The notes under the pieces are model-generated. The model did not search any database and had not been told where the DNA came from. It was given only the letters and a program-made list of their open reading frames with translations. A DNA stretch of 64,000 nt from positions 1 through 64,000 of the forward strand of contig CAWAED010000018.1 of assembly GCA_963781105.1 (NCBI GenBank), written 5' to 3'. Of this stretch, positions 27,360-35,864 are shown piece by piece. Each line of letters starts with the position of its first letter. Within the stretch, counting starts at the first letter, position 1. This DNA comes from Palsa-295 sp963781105 (GTDB taxonomy: Bacteria > Acidobacteriota > Terriglobia > Acidiferrales > UBA7541). Both the position numbers and the translations under genes were made by a program.

Positions 27360-28175
27360 CTAGTTGGACAGCCGAGCCGATCCCACTCCCAAAACTCTTC
27401 CCGCTGTCGGTTCTTGAACAATCGCGACGATTCTGAGATTCCCTTTATTACCGTGATTGAAGCTTATGGCTACATCCTGCGAAAAGTTGCCGGATCGATC
27501 CAGCGCTCCGACTCGCACAAGATCTCGCAGCACAGCGACATGGTTGAGCGTCCTTCCGGCGTTCTCTCCGCGGCTCACGTTCGATTGATCGCGCTCGTCG
27601 GCGATCGCGAGCAGGACGTTCGCGAATCCCTGGGGGATTGAGGAAGGCGAGGGCCCGGTTTCGAGGTGCAGGACAATCTTCTCGCCATCGAAATGGATCG
27701 AAGAAAGGCTCACCGGGATCTTTGCGGACCTGCTTGCGTTTTCGATCGCATGGATCGCCCCTTTCTCGTCGCTGCCTACGAGCTGGATACGTCCGTCCAC
27801 GATCATCTGAGGTGTATAGACGCCCGAGAGGCCAAACTCGCTCGCGTAAGCACCTTGCCGTTCGCTGTACTCGCGGGACGAGAAAGGATCCTTCCATCCG
27901 ATATCGTTCCAGTAGTCCACGTGTTCGCTAAGAACGATTAGGTCGGCGCCGCTCACGGGCTGGGATCGATCTAGTCTTTCCAGCAGCGCATCAGCAGGAG
28001 GGCAATCCGAACACCCCTCTGAGGTAAACAATTCCACAAGCACAGGATTGCGTTGCGCACTCTCATTCGCCAAGTGTGGGTCCCCGCCCACGGCTTCCAC
28101 CAGACGCGGCAACGACAGTGCACCCAGCAACAACACCGCGGCCATTCCGCTAAACGCAAACCTAACTCGCGACAT
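27360..28175 (-). CDS. DUF1223 secreted thioredoxin-like protein
   Basis: ATG 28175 is preceded by GGGAGGA; the long upstream frame is not conserved. The protein has 271 aa: a signal peptide (1-27), then the DUF1223 start VLVELFTSEGCSDCPPADALL with a CxxC redox motif, followed by LIVLSEHVDYWNDIGWKDPFS, YASEFGLSGVYTPQMIVDGR and NHVAVLRDLV. The fold is thioredoxin-like and probably periplasmic. It is the first gene of the four-gene operon that encodes two selenoproteins, so it may be a reducing partner, which is inference. Confidence 0.88.
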   Translation of the reverse strand: MSRVRFAFSGMAAVLLLGALSLPRLVEAVGGDPHLANESAQRNPVLVELFTSEGCSDCPPADALLERLDRSQPVSGADLIVLSEHVDYWNDIGWKDPFSSREYSERQGAYASEFGLSGVYTPQMIVDGRIQLVGSDEKGAIHAIENASRSAKIPVSLSSIHFDGEKIVLHLETGPSPSSIPQGFANVLLAIADERDQSNVSRGENAGRTLNHVAVLRDLVRVGALDRSGNFSQDVAISFNHGNKGNLRIVAIVQEPTAGRVLGVGSARLSN

Positions 28176-28463
28176 GGCGATCCTCCCTCTTTGGCCGGGC
28201 CCCCAGATGAAGCTCCGCACCCTAGCCGTCTGATTCGAAATTCGGACTAAAGTTACAGAGATTTTTTTCCTTCCAATTCTTCCAACGCACCGCTCGACGA
28301 ACCATCGGCCGCCATTCGTCGCCAAGGATATTTACGGTGCTCTACGTGCAGCGGAGCCGCCTCGGAGATACAAGACCCAAACGAAACATTTTGCCGCAAC
28401 GCGAATCACATAGGTCGCCGATGAGACTCCACCGGCAAAAACCATCATGACGAAAGGACTAAA

Positions 28464-29126
28464 ATGAATCGCGTGAGACTACACAAACCAACGACTTCCT
28501 GGAAGAAAGTCTTTCTGGCAGCTTTCCTGGCCGTTACACTCTTGCCATTAGCTGCGCACCTCGCACTCGCTCGCTCTCAGAACGGCACAGATAGGAGCGA
28601 TGGCGACGTACCACCGAAAGTCATCCTCCCTCTGCAGTCGGGCTTCTTCGACGGTGCGACGGCCCTCTACATCACACCGGAAGTAGGCGTTGACCCCAAT
28701 GCTCCGCCTGCGATCATTGCTGCCGCACATCAGGTCGCCAACGGATTTAACTCCAATTTCATTCCCACGAACTTCGGGACGCTCCCCAACTCACCAGCCG
28801 TGGACGATATCTTCGTCTTCACGAATTTTGCGCAGGGAAACGTACTGGCCTCCGCGCCGCATCCGGCGGGCCCTGCCAACAGCGACACGAATTACTCGCC
28901 ATTATGGCAAGTCAGCCTGGTTGCTTGGAATTCGGGACGTCAGGGACGCGTACTGACGTCGCAGAGCGAAATCGAAAGTGCCGCCAGTGCCGGCGACGTA
29001 ACGATTACGAAAACTCCGATAATTGTAGAATGCTCCGTAATTTCTACCCCGGGGGGCGGACTACTTCCAGGAGCCCGAATAGTCAGGGACGAAGACCAAC
29101 AACGCAAACCAGGCGACGATAGATAA
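28464..29126 (+). CDS. Secreted protein of unknown function
   Basis: The protein (220 aa) has an N-terminal signal peptide (KKVFLAAFLAVTLLPLAAHL ending near ALARSQ). The mature part has VILPLQSGFFDGATALYITP, VDDIFVFTNFAQGNVLAS and YSPLWQVSLVAWNSG, a pattern found in uncharacterised acidobacterial exported proteins, and a glycine/arginine-rich tail. It is divergent from the selenoprotein operon across 288 bp. No catalytic motif is seen. Confidence 0.7.
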   Translation: MNRVRLHKPTTSWKKVFLAAFLAVTLLPLAAHLALARSQNGTDRSDGDVPPKVILPLQSGFFDGATALYITPEVGVDPNAPPAIIAAAHQVANGFNSNFIPTNFGTLPNSPAVDDIFVFTNFAQGNVLASAPHPAGPANSDTNYSPLWQVSLVAWNSGRQGRVLTSQSEIESAASAGDVTITKTPIIVECSVISTPGGGLLPGARIVRDEDQQRKPGDDR

Positions 29127-29163
29127 AAAGCCGCGAGCGTACTTCTCACTGCACTGATTTGTT

Positions 29164-29241
29164 CAAGTGGCTGAGCCGATTCCTGAGCCGTCGCTTGGCT
29201 CGCGTCCGATCCTGCTGATCGCCAAGTCGGTCAGCCACTTG
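29164..29241. other. Candidate three-way-junction structured RNA or palindromic element
   Basis: An outer stem of 15 bp with one bulged base joins 29164-29179 (CAAGTGGCTGA, g, CCGA) to 29227-29241 (TCGG, TCAGCCACTTG). Inside are two small hairpins: GAGCC/GGCTC with a 7-nt loop (29185-29201) and CGATC/GATCG with a 5-nt loop (29207-29221). It lies between two plus-strand genes, 172 nt upstream of the EthD start, and has no reading frame of note. It lacks a T arm, so it is not a tRNA. It could be an mRNA leader, a terminator or a mobile palindrome. Confidence 0.45.
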
Positions 29242-29412
29242 ATGACAACAGGTTTATGGAATTGAATCTTTTCGAGGGTTGGAGAATCTCACAGGCCAGG
29301 ATTTTTGTGCCTGCCGAAAGCGAGCACAGATTCGAGGTCCGTTGTGTGGAGCAACTTGAGACAGTATAAATCGCGCGTTCTTGCAGGTCTCACCGAGGAA
29401 AAGGAGCACGGA

Positions 29413-29760
29413 ATGGCAAACGTGAAACTTGTTGTGATGTATCCACGTCCCAAGGACATTGACGCCTTCGAGAAGATTTATCAAAACGAGCATGTACCCC
29501 TGGCCGTAGAAAAACTGGAGGGCAAGACCAAGATTGTCGCGACCAAGATACTGGCTTCACCGCAAGGTACTCCTCCTTTCTATCGCATCGCAGAGATTTA
29601 TTTCCGGTCGATGGCGGATCTGGAAGAATGTGCCGCGTCAGATGGTGGGAAGGAGGCACTTGCGCATGCCGTGATGATTTCTTCTGGTGGGCCGCCGATT
29701 TTCTTGGTAGCTGAAGAGGAAACCTTTACGTTCGCCCACACGGCAGGTGCCTCGGTCTGA
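29413..29760 (+). CDS. EthD-family dimeric alpha-beta barrel protein
   Basis: ATG 29413 has AAGGAG nine bases upstream; 115 aa. Features: VKLVVMYPRPKDIDAFEKIY, an HVPLAVEKLEG helix, ATKILASPQGTPPFYRIAEI, and FRSMADLEECAASDGGKEAL, which match EthD/antibiotic-biosynthesis-monooxygenase-like ferredoxin folds. Such proteins act in ring-cleavage or ether degradation, or as small-molecule binding subunits. The TGA stop fits the usual family end, and no coding continues past it. Confidence 0.8.
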   Translation: MANVKLVVMYPRPKDIDAFEKIYQNEHVPLAVEKLEGKTKIVATKILASPQGTPPFYRIAEIYFRSMADLEECAASDGGKEALAHAVMISSGGPPIFLVAEEETFTFAHTAGASV

Positions 29761-29921
29761 GATGCACGCGGTCCGATACTCAACAGTGCGTCCCTTTTAA
29801 TGACCGGCTGGGTGTCGAGCAAGTCAAGAATCTTCACTCAGGCTTCGCGATTACGGGGCTGGGTCAGAATCGGGTGGCGAGCTACCGAGTCGAGCTCGCA
29901 ACGCAGGGATGCTCCACACAT

Positions 29922-30359
29922 ATGAAAATCTATTTTGGGTTCACCGTAGCGGGGGACCGTTCCTCCGTGCTGGCAGCCACAAAGATCGTCGAGCTGTTGG
30001 TGGAATTGGGCCACGAAGTGCTTACGCGTCATTTGATCCGCGACGACGCATGGCAGGCGGACCGGTCTATTTCGCCTCAGGAAGTTTACCTGCGGGACAT
30101 GATGTGGCTTAAGCAGTGTGATCTGTTTGTCGCTGAAGTTTCTGGCTCCTCATTCGGCTTGGGCTTTGAGACTGGCTACCTTCTGGGAGCCACAGAAAAG
30201 AAAGTAGTTTTATTCTATCGGCGGGCCGTAGAGACGAAGATATCTCTTTTGATCACTGGCATCACGCACCCGAATTGCAGGCTAGTATCGTATTTGCATC
30301 TTGACGAAGTAGAGGACTGGATTAGGCGCGAGCTGTTCCAAAAGGCCTCTACAACCTAG
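29922..30359 (+). CDS. Nucleoside 2-deoxyribosyltransferase-like protein
   Basis: The ATG at 29922 (MKIYFGFTVAGDRS) fits the conserved N-terminus; 145 aa. The active-site region VAEVSGSSFGLGFETGYLLG corresponds to the family's E-x-S-x-PSxGxGxE motif, with the second Glu as the probable nucleophile. The upstream DDAWQADRSISPQEVYLRDM carries acidic binding residues. It is likely to cleave or transfer N-glycosidic bonds of deoxynucleosides or their 5'-phosphates (DNPH1/RCL-like) in the cytoplasm. Confidence 0.8.
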   Translation: MKIYFGFTVAGDRSSVLAATKIVELLVELGHEVLTRHLIRDDAWQADRSISPQEVYLRDMMWLKQCDLFVAEVSGSSFGLGFETGYLLGATEKKVVLFYRRAVETKISLLITGITHPNCRLVSYLHLDEVEDWIRRELFQKASTT

Positions 30360-30680
30360 AGGTCGGAGCCGTGTTTGACCAGCCCACGGAAGGTTCCGTC
30401 AGGCAAGGCGTCAATAGCAATTACGTTCGGAGGGCAATCTCTTCCAGCGCCTGGTCCAGTCGAAACCAGCCCGACAGGTCGTCGCCATCCGAATAGAGCA
30501 TTTGAAGCGTACTAGAAATGAGAGCTTTCGGGTTGCATTAGGAAACTCTATAGCGAATTCACGGATCGCGACGCTAAGACAGCGAGGGACCGTAGCATGT
30601 TGCTGAACCTTCCCGGCTTTGTGCGCAGCCTTCTGCGATTGCCTTCGCGCGGGGATGAAGTCGGATCGCTCGAGGTCAAT
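30360..30680. other. Intergenic region, no gene seen
   Basis: About 320 bp before msrB. No reading frame with recognisable content; it probably contains the msrB promoter. An in-frame upstream start for msrB at 30597 was judged less likely than 30681. Confidence 0.4.
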
Positions 30681-31289
30681 ATGTTTTCATCGAACCGAAA
30701 AGAGGATCAGCTTCCAAGGGCGATGGGTCGTCGCTCATTCTTGATCGCTGCTGGTGCAGCGGCCGCCGGGCTTGCCTACGCGTACCTGCAGAGGAGCGAG
30801 CCAGCACATGCGGCAGAAGCGACCGCAGATCTTCCGAAGAAGGTCTCGATCGTAGAGTTTTCCGATTCAGGCCAGCGCAAATCGGTGGTGTCCCTTGGCA
30901 CCGTCATAAAAACTGAAGACCAGTGGAGGACGCAGCTCTCCCCGGATTCGTTTGAAGTTACGCGACGTGCTGCTACCGAGCTCCCCTACACGAATGAAAA
31001 TCCAAACGAACACGCGAAAGGCATTTTTCGCTGCATTTGCTGCGAGACGGCCTTGTTCGATTCCAGCACCAAGTTCGAGTCTGGTACCGGGTGGCCAAGT
31101 TTTTGGGCACCGATTGCGAAAGAGAATATTTTGGAAACCACCGACAACAGTTTCGGTATGGTGCGAACGGCAGTTTCTTGCCGGCGTTGTGACGCGCATC
31201 TAGGACACGTGTTCGATGATGGCCCTCCCCCGACGGGTTTGCGTTACTGCATGAATTCAGTGGCGATGAGATTCGCGAAAGCTTCTTAG
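30681..31289 (+). CDS. msrB: Tat-exported methionine-(R)-sulfoxide reductase MsrB
   Basis: From ATG 30681 (GAGG upstream) the protein has 202 aa; 30723 is another candidate. A twin-arginine signal is clear (MGRRSFLIAAGAAAAGLAYA). The MsrB domain has FRCICCETALF and AVSCRRCDAHLGH, the two Zn CxxC pairs, GTGWPSFWAPI, and the catalytic Cys in LRYCMNSVAMRF. It reduces the R form of methionine sulfoxide. Export through Tat places it in the envelope, complementing MsrP at 13.5 kb. It lies between the Sec operon and the third selenoprotein gene. Confidence 0.92.
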   Translation: MFSSNRKEDQLPRAMGRRSFLIAAGAAAAGLAYAYLQRSEPAHAAEATADLPKKVSIVEFSDSGQRKSVVSLGTVIKTEDQWRTQLSPDSFEVTRRAATELPYTNENPNEHAKGIFRCICCETALFDSSTKFESGTGWPSFWAPIAKENILETTDNSFGMVRTAVSCRRCDAHLGHVFDDGPPPTGLRYCMNSVAMRFAKAS

Positions 31290-31421
31290 CCGATTCTTGC
31301 TATTTTCTGCTCCCTCGACCGGGCGGAAGAGAGACAGAACCGTGAACGGAGATTCCCTCGCGTGCGTATCTGCACTGGTTTCTACTGCACAATGTTCTGT
31401 CTGAATTAGAAGGAGAGATCC

Positions 31422-31709
31422 ATGTCCGTTCCGTATCTGCGACAGGCCGCTGCCCAGGACGATCTCGGAAAGCTCATTCGATTTGTTCGTTTCCACCTCG
31501 GCGACGGCAACGAAGCCGTCGGCAAGGAAGAAATCGACCGGTCGTGGGCTGAAGCCATAAAAATCCTGCTTCGCGACGAACAGGTGGACCGCGAATTCAT
31601 CGCCGGGGTTTTGGAGACGAACGAATCGACTCTCGCGCTCCTTTTCTTTCATCTGCATTTTTATTTCATCCGCAGGTCCGGGAGGTGGATTCATGACGGC
31701 AGCCGATAA
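31422..31709 (+). CDS. Small protein of unknown function upstream of the GrdB-like gene
   Basis: A protein of 95 aa; ATG 31422 has GAAGGAGAG upstream. The sequence is helical and charged (LGKLIRFVRFHLGDGNEAVG, then SWAEAIKILLRDEQ, then TLALLFFHLHFYF near the end). It is not recognised. Its 3' end overlaps the start of the GrdB-like selenoprotein gene by 17 nt, which suggests translational coupling and a shared job. Confidence 0.6.
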   Translation: MSVPYLRQAAAQDDLGKLIRFVRFHLGDGNEAVGKEEIDRSWAEAIKILLRDEQVDREFIAGVLETNESTLALLFFHLHFYFIRRSGRWIHDGSR

Positions 31710-32538
31710 GAACCCTTTGTCCGCAGCCGACCCGCGCGAGGTGGGGACGCAGCTCCGGCCGGGCCTCTGGCACACCATCAACGAGCGCTACCCCGGTTCG
31801 ATGATTCGCAAAGAGAGCTTCGTGCCTCAGGCGCGATTGGGAAAGCCGCTGGCCGCATCCCGGTTGACGCTGGTCAGCTCCTGCGGCGTGCATCTGAAGA
31901 CCGACCAGCCTCTGGACGTCTGCCATCCCTTCGGCGACTTCCGTTTTATGCGCGTGCCTTCCGGGGCGAAGCACGATGACCTGATCATTCATCAGTTGAA
32001 ATACCCTCACGACGATGCAGACCTCGACATTAACGTGATCTTTCCGATCGAACGTCTTCAGGAACTCTGCGAGGAGGGCCGCCTAGGCAGGTTGACTCCG
32101 AATTTCTTCAGTTTTATCGGCTACAACATGGACCCCGAGAAGTTTGAGCGGACCGTTGCTGTGGGAATTGCCGAAGCGGTCGTCCAAGAGGAGCGCGCTG
32201 ATTGTGTGTTATTGGCGCCCGCTTGACCGATCTGTCATCAGTCCGTCGGACTGATCCAGAGAGCCATTGAAGCGCGCGGTGTGCCCACGGTTTCCGTGAC
32301 TGTAGCGCGCGACGTTACGGAAGCGGTCAAAGTCCCGCGTGCATTGTTTCTTCCCTGGCCGATGGGTCATCACTTCGGCGCGCCCTTTCATCGCGATCTG
32401 CAGCGCCGCGTTGTGCTCGCCGCGTTGGGTTTGCTTGAGTCCAGCGAACAACCGGGTACGATACTGGATCTCCCGATCAAGTGGGCAGACGTCCGGCGTG
32501 AGGCCAAGACACTCAGCGAGCAAGGGCGGAAGCTCTAA
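31693..32538 (+). CDS. GrdB-related selenoprotein (UxxC motif)
   Basis: ATG 31693 follows GGGAGGTGG. The frame meets TGA at 32224-32226 (codon 178) and continues in frame to TAA at 32538, giving 281 aa with Sec. The N-terminal part has LVSSCGVHLKTDQPLDV, LIIHQLKYPHDDADLDINVI and NFFSFIGYNM, typical of the short glycine/sarcosine/betaine reductase selenoprotein B relatives. Around the UGA the text is CVLLAPA-U-PICHQSVGLIQRA, then RGVPTVSVTVARDVTEAV and ALFLPWPMGHHFG. The UxxC replaces the redox motif of the family. A strong SECIS hairpin follows. True GrdB has a different Sec context and works in glycine reductase; this short family has no established substrate. Confidence 0.92.
32237..32255 (+). 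promoter_or_regulatory. Bacterial SECIS hairpin for the GrdB-related selenoprotein
   Basis: AUCAGUCC pairs perfectly with GGACUGAU (8 bp) around the loop GUC, and UCUG/CAGA outside extends the stem past an internal loop. The loop starts 18 nt after the UGA, with G as its first base, fitting the bacterial SECIS rules. Confidence 0.85.
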
Positions 32539-32729
32539 CACTCGATCTGACTTTTCCGTAACAGCTCCGCCGCGACAAGGCCAAAACCGGCTGCCGTCGG
32601 TAAGAAGTCTCATTGACTATCGGATGATCCATGTTCCAGCTTGGCTCGAGGAAAGGAGTATCTAGAGATTGGAGCGGATGGTACGGGTGGCCTCGCCCTC
32701 GCCATACGCAAAGGGAACCCGAATTCTCG

Positions 32730-33030
32730 CCAAGGCTGTATTGCCGCGGCGAACAGCCCATGATTTTCCTACAGGCTTTGCTGAAGCCGCTGGCGGATCC
32801 GTAGCCAAGGGCTGCGCGATTGCGGAAATGGAATCACTTGTATTGGCCAATCTGTTCCTGGCTAGCAGCATTCGCCAGCCTGTCAGGTACTCCATCGGCG
32901 ACACCCCAACCGTCTCCTTGAACCTCAGCGCCAAGGTCGATCGGGACATGCGGCACGCTGCCCCAACTCCTCGACCGTCCAATCCTGCCCCGACTCGTCC
33001 GGCATCAACGAAATCGCGGCGCTGGTTCGC
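32730..33030 (-). pseudogene. AraC-type regulator remnant with frameshifts
   Basis: Pieces of an AraC C-terminal HTH domain appear in three frames: an N-terminal part with QDWTVEELGQRAAC, then MSRSTLALRFKETVGVSPME with LTGWRMLLARNRLA, then ALGYGSASGFSKACRKIMGC with SPRQYS. At least two frame changes separate them (near 32945 and 32815), and the ligand-binding half is absent. It is a decayed gene downstream of, and convergent with, the GrdB-related gene. 32539-32730 shows nothing else. Confidence 0.75.
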
Positions 33031-33145
33031 AAACAAACAAATAAGGCACACTGCAGGAAACTTCTTCTTGAAATTCGCGTACCCATCATATTGAGGTTAT
33101 CTGTAACTTACACGTACTCCAAAATAGCAAAGTACAAAAAAGCAT

Positions 33146-34789
33146 TCATTCCGTGCGCCATGGCGACCGCTCCGGCCAATGCCGTAGTTCCTCCGTGGCC
33201 CAAGCGGTGGTCTTGTCCGCGTGGCACGTAGTGCACGGATTCGGGATTTTATATTTATCGGTCATGGCCGGCGTGATAAACGCGAAGGTATGGGCTCGCA
33301 CCTTTACGTCCGCAATGGTTGTCTCGATTTTCGGCATATGACACGCGACGCAGCTGCTTCCTGCTGACCCTTTTTTGTGATGCGTATGCTCTTCGAGGGT
33401 TCCCGTCCTTGGGCCGTTCAACGAGAGCGGTCCGTGGCAATCCAAGCATAGTTTGTCCGCTGGTTCTCGCAATTGTGCGTAGTTGTCCGTGCCATGCACA
33501 TCGTGACAGCTGAAGCAGGTCACTCCGCGCCGGTACATGACGCTTTGTACAAAATCATTCCCTTGCATGCGGTTCTTGTGTGCTGTGCCATCGGGGTAGT
33601 GCGTGAACGTCGTCTCGCCGAGCGTGTGCTCTTCGAGTTGCCAAAAATCCTGCAAGCGTAAACCCACGCGAAAACCAACCGGCCAGTCGTAGTATTTGCC
33701 CTCGATGGGACTCGTCAGTGGGCGTCCTTGGGAATGGCACTGGATGCAGCTGTCGCTTGCCTGAACATAATCCATTCGCGCGGGATTCAGAATGTTTCCG
33801 CGCGACGGATGATCCACGTGCTCACTTCCCGGGCCGTGGCACTTCTCGCATCCAACGTTCCACTCCGCCACCTGTTTTGTGTGGATGTTGTACTCGACCG
33901 AGTGGCATCCATCGCAAGTCGGACCCGTCGGGCGCTGCATATCGTCCGGCGGATAGAACGGCTCCCACCAATCGGTGCCCTTGGCCACGAAATAGGGCCG
34001 CCAGACGCGGTGGGTAACATCCCACTGCGCGCCTTCTGGAAAATAATCATCGCCCCTCTTCGTGAAGTAGCGCTGCTTCCAAACGCTGCCGTAAACCAGC
34101 GCCACCTCATTCTTGGTGAATTTTCCAATCGTGTTCGTCGCCAGGTCGGGAATGATCGCGTCAGGATGTTCGCGGGGATCGCGAACTACATTCGCCATCG
34201 GCGTCTTTCGCCAGTGCTCGTAGATTTCCGCGTGGCATTTCTGGCAGGATTGCGATCCGACGTAATGCGCCGAGTTCACCGCGGACGCCTGCTTCTGCAG
34301 CTCTTGGGTGCTCAATTGCCGCAGGCTGCGGATCAAAAGAACCAGCTTCCAACTGTCGTCGCTCTGCTCGTCGTGCGGTTTCGCCCAGCCCGGCATCCCG
34401 GTGAGCCGCACACCATTCCGTATGATGTAGCGGATTTCTCCATCGGTTAGATTTTGAGTTTGTGGCAACCGCAAATCCGGCACTTGGGGATAGAGGTTGC
34501 GGCCGTCTTGCGTTTGTCCAGAGCCGTCCGGCCCATGGCACACGGCGCAACGATCCAGGAAACTCTCACGCGCATCTTTCAGAACATCTGGTGTCGCTTT
34601 CCACGGATTTGCTTCCGAGCTTGCATTGCGCGGAATTGCCAAGTTGCGGGCGGTACGAGCCACTACAGTTTCCAAATATGAAGGCTGGTCCGCGGTGCTA
34701 AGGCCGCGCGAGACTAACCGGGCACCATAAAATGAAAGCGCGATCAGTGCGACGAGTCCGATAGCTAAGAGGACTTTCCAAAGCTTCAT
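33146..34789 (-). CDS. Nine-haem c-type cytochrome (cytochrome c plus C554-like domain)
   Basis: From ATG 34789 (MKLWKVLLAIG) the protein has 547 aa; the frame extends seven codons earlier. It has a signal/anchor helix at the N-terminus. A first class-I cytochrome domain carries CAVCH with its distal Met in RLTGMPGWAKP. Then eight more CxxCH motifs follow: CQKCH, CDGCH, CEKCH, CIQCH, CFSCH, CLDCH, CVACH, CTTCH. The second part is of the multihaem cytochrome c554/NrfA-like fold. It acts in periplasmic electron transfer; donor and acceptor are not evident. The beta-propeller gene immediately upstream (50 bp) is on the same strand. Confidence 0.9.
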   Translation of the reverse strand: MKLWKVLLAIGLVALIALSFYGARLVSRGLSTADQPSYLETVVARTARNLAIPRNASSEANPWKATPDVLKDARESFLDRCAVCHGPDGSGQTQDGRNLYPQVPDLRLPQTQNLTDGEIRYIIRNGVRLTGMPGWAKPHDEQSDDSWKLVLLIRSLRQLSTQELQKQASAVNSAHYVGSQSCQKCHAEIYEHWRKTPMANVVRDPREHPDAIIPDLATNTIGKFTKNEVALVYGSVWKQRYFTKRGDDYFPEGAQWDVTHRVWRPYFVAKGTDWWEPFYPPDDMQRPTGPTCDGCHSVEYNIHTKQVAEWNVGCEKCHGPGSEHVDHPSRGNILNPARMDYVQASDSCIQCHSQGRPLTSPIEGKYYDWPVGFRVGLRLQDFWQLEEHTLGETTFTHYPDGTAHKNRMQGNDFVQSVMYRRGVTCFSCHDVHGTDNYAQLREPADKLCLDCHGPLSLNGPRTGTLEEHTHHKKGSAGSSCVACHMPKIETTIADVKVRAHTFAFITPAMTDKYKIPNPCTTCHADKTTAWATEELRHWPERSPWRTE

Positions 34790-34838
34790 ATCGTCACTTT
34801 CGTGCAGCATCGCGCGATTCGAGTACGCTACACAATCC

Positions 34839-35864
34839 TCAGTCTTGTACGGTGTAAATCAGCAATTCGGCGCCTTGGGCAGCGCGCGCCGGAACGGCGA
34901 GGTAAAAGTAGTCCAAACCTTTCCTGCCTTTTCCGGAGTAGGCCGCCGTGCGACCTCCGATAGCGCTTGGAACTTTGGCGAGAGGTTCGTAATAATCAGC
35001 GTCCTTTTGCTGGAAAACACTGATGTAGCCCTCGCCACCTGAAACGTAAATTCGTTTGCGTACTGCATCAAAGTAAAGGTCATCCGCGTTCTGCACACAG
35101 GAGAGAGTCGCGACCACGCGGCCCGAGCTTGCGTCGAGCACCAGCAACCGTGCCGGCGCACGTGTAACTACGAATACTCTGTGTTCCGCTTCATCGAGGC
35201 CCATGGGAAAGTTGCTCTCTTCCGAGAGGGGCCAACGCGTGATCACTCCCGTCGTTCGGTTGATATCCGCAACCTGCTTCAATTCAGGCAGGTTGACATA
35301 CATGTGCGGCCCAGACTTTTCCAACTGGAATGATTCGGGGTGAGCCCCGAGTTTGAATTCCTGGTCCAGTTGCTTGTTTGTGGTCGCGTCAACTTCGCCG
35401 ATTGCCCCAGTCTTTTCGTCTCCGTAGCCCACATATACGCGTTTAGTGGCCGGATCGTAACGCAGGTTATCAACATCGTCCCCAAAATCGATGGAAGTAA
35501 GGCGATCGAATGATTTTCCATCGTATATATAGAGCCTGCCTGCATCGCTACCCACGAAGAGCTTGTTTAGTTCGGGAACGTAGACCACGCCCTGCGGATG
35601 GGGGATTCCGCTGATCGTGTGGGTTCGAGCTCCGGCGGCAATGTCGATCACCTCTTCAGTGTTGTTTCCGAGTGCGGAGACAAACAGCCTCGCTTTAGGA
35701 TCGATTGCGATGTGATCGATGCGGCCTTGCACGTTGGGCAGCGGAATCGCACCAGTCAAAACCATTGGCGCGTCGCCCGACGGCGAACTCTGTCGGGTAT
35801 TCGTAACTGCACCACTGCACAAGGGAATCAAGGCGAGCAAGAAAGCCAGTTTGCGAGCACACAC
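34839..35864 (-). CDS. Secreted YncE-like beta-propeller protein
   Basis: The start is a GTG at 35864 just after AGGAGGGG; 341 aa. A signal peptide (ARKLAFLLALIPLCSG) is followed by a seven-bladed-propeller type sequence: IDHIAIDPKARLFVSALGNN, GVVYVPELNKLFVGSDAGRL, LRYDPATKRVYVGYGDE, and LYFDAVRKRIYVSGGEGYIS. No active site is seen. Family members serve as periplasmic binding or scaffold proteins. It lies 50 bp upstream of the nine-haem cytochrome on the same strand, so the two are likely co-transcribed. Confidence 0.85.
   Translation of the reverse strand: MCARKLAFLLALIPLCSGAVTNTRQSSPSGDAPMVLTGAIPLPNVQGRIDHIAIDPKARLFVSALGNNTEEVIDIAAGARTHTISGIPHPQGVVYVPELNKLFVGSDAGRLYIYDGKSFDRLTSIDFGDDVDNLRYDPATKRVYVGYGDEKTGAIGEVDATTNKQLDQEFKLGAHPESFQLEKSGPHMYVNLPELKQVADINRTTGVITRWPLSEESNFPMGLDEAEHRVFVVTRAPARLLVLDASSGRVVATLSCVQNADDLYFDAVRKRIYVSGGEGYISVFQQKDADYYEPLAKVPSAIGGRTAAYSGKGRKGLDYFYLAVPARAAQGAELLIYTVQD

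Noticed and set aside
27012..27931. Plus-strand open frames opposite the Sec-peroxiredoxin and DUF1223 genes
   Set aside because: They are Arg/Ser-rich shadows of the well-supported minus-strand genes.
29164..29241. The three-way-junction element as selC (tRNA-Sec)
   Set aside because: It has no T arm, no anticodon arm with TCA, and no CCA-type acceptor, so it is not a tRNA.
29758..29874. Read-through of the EthD gene TGA as another selenoprotein
   Set aside because: The protein is at its usual length and the following codons give no conserved sequence.
25409..32226. The three in-frame TGA codons as ordinary nonsense mutations splitting genes into pairs
   Set aside because: Each lies at the family's redox Cys position, the protein continues intact in the same frame, and each has a correctly placed SECIS-like hairpin; the flanking genes are not decayed.
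32281..32538. 85-codon frame as a separate small gene
   Set aside because: It is the C-terminal part of the GrdB-related selenoprotein after the UGA.
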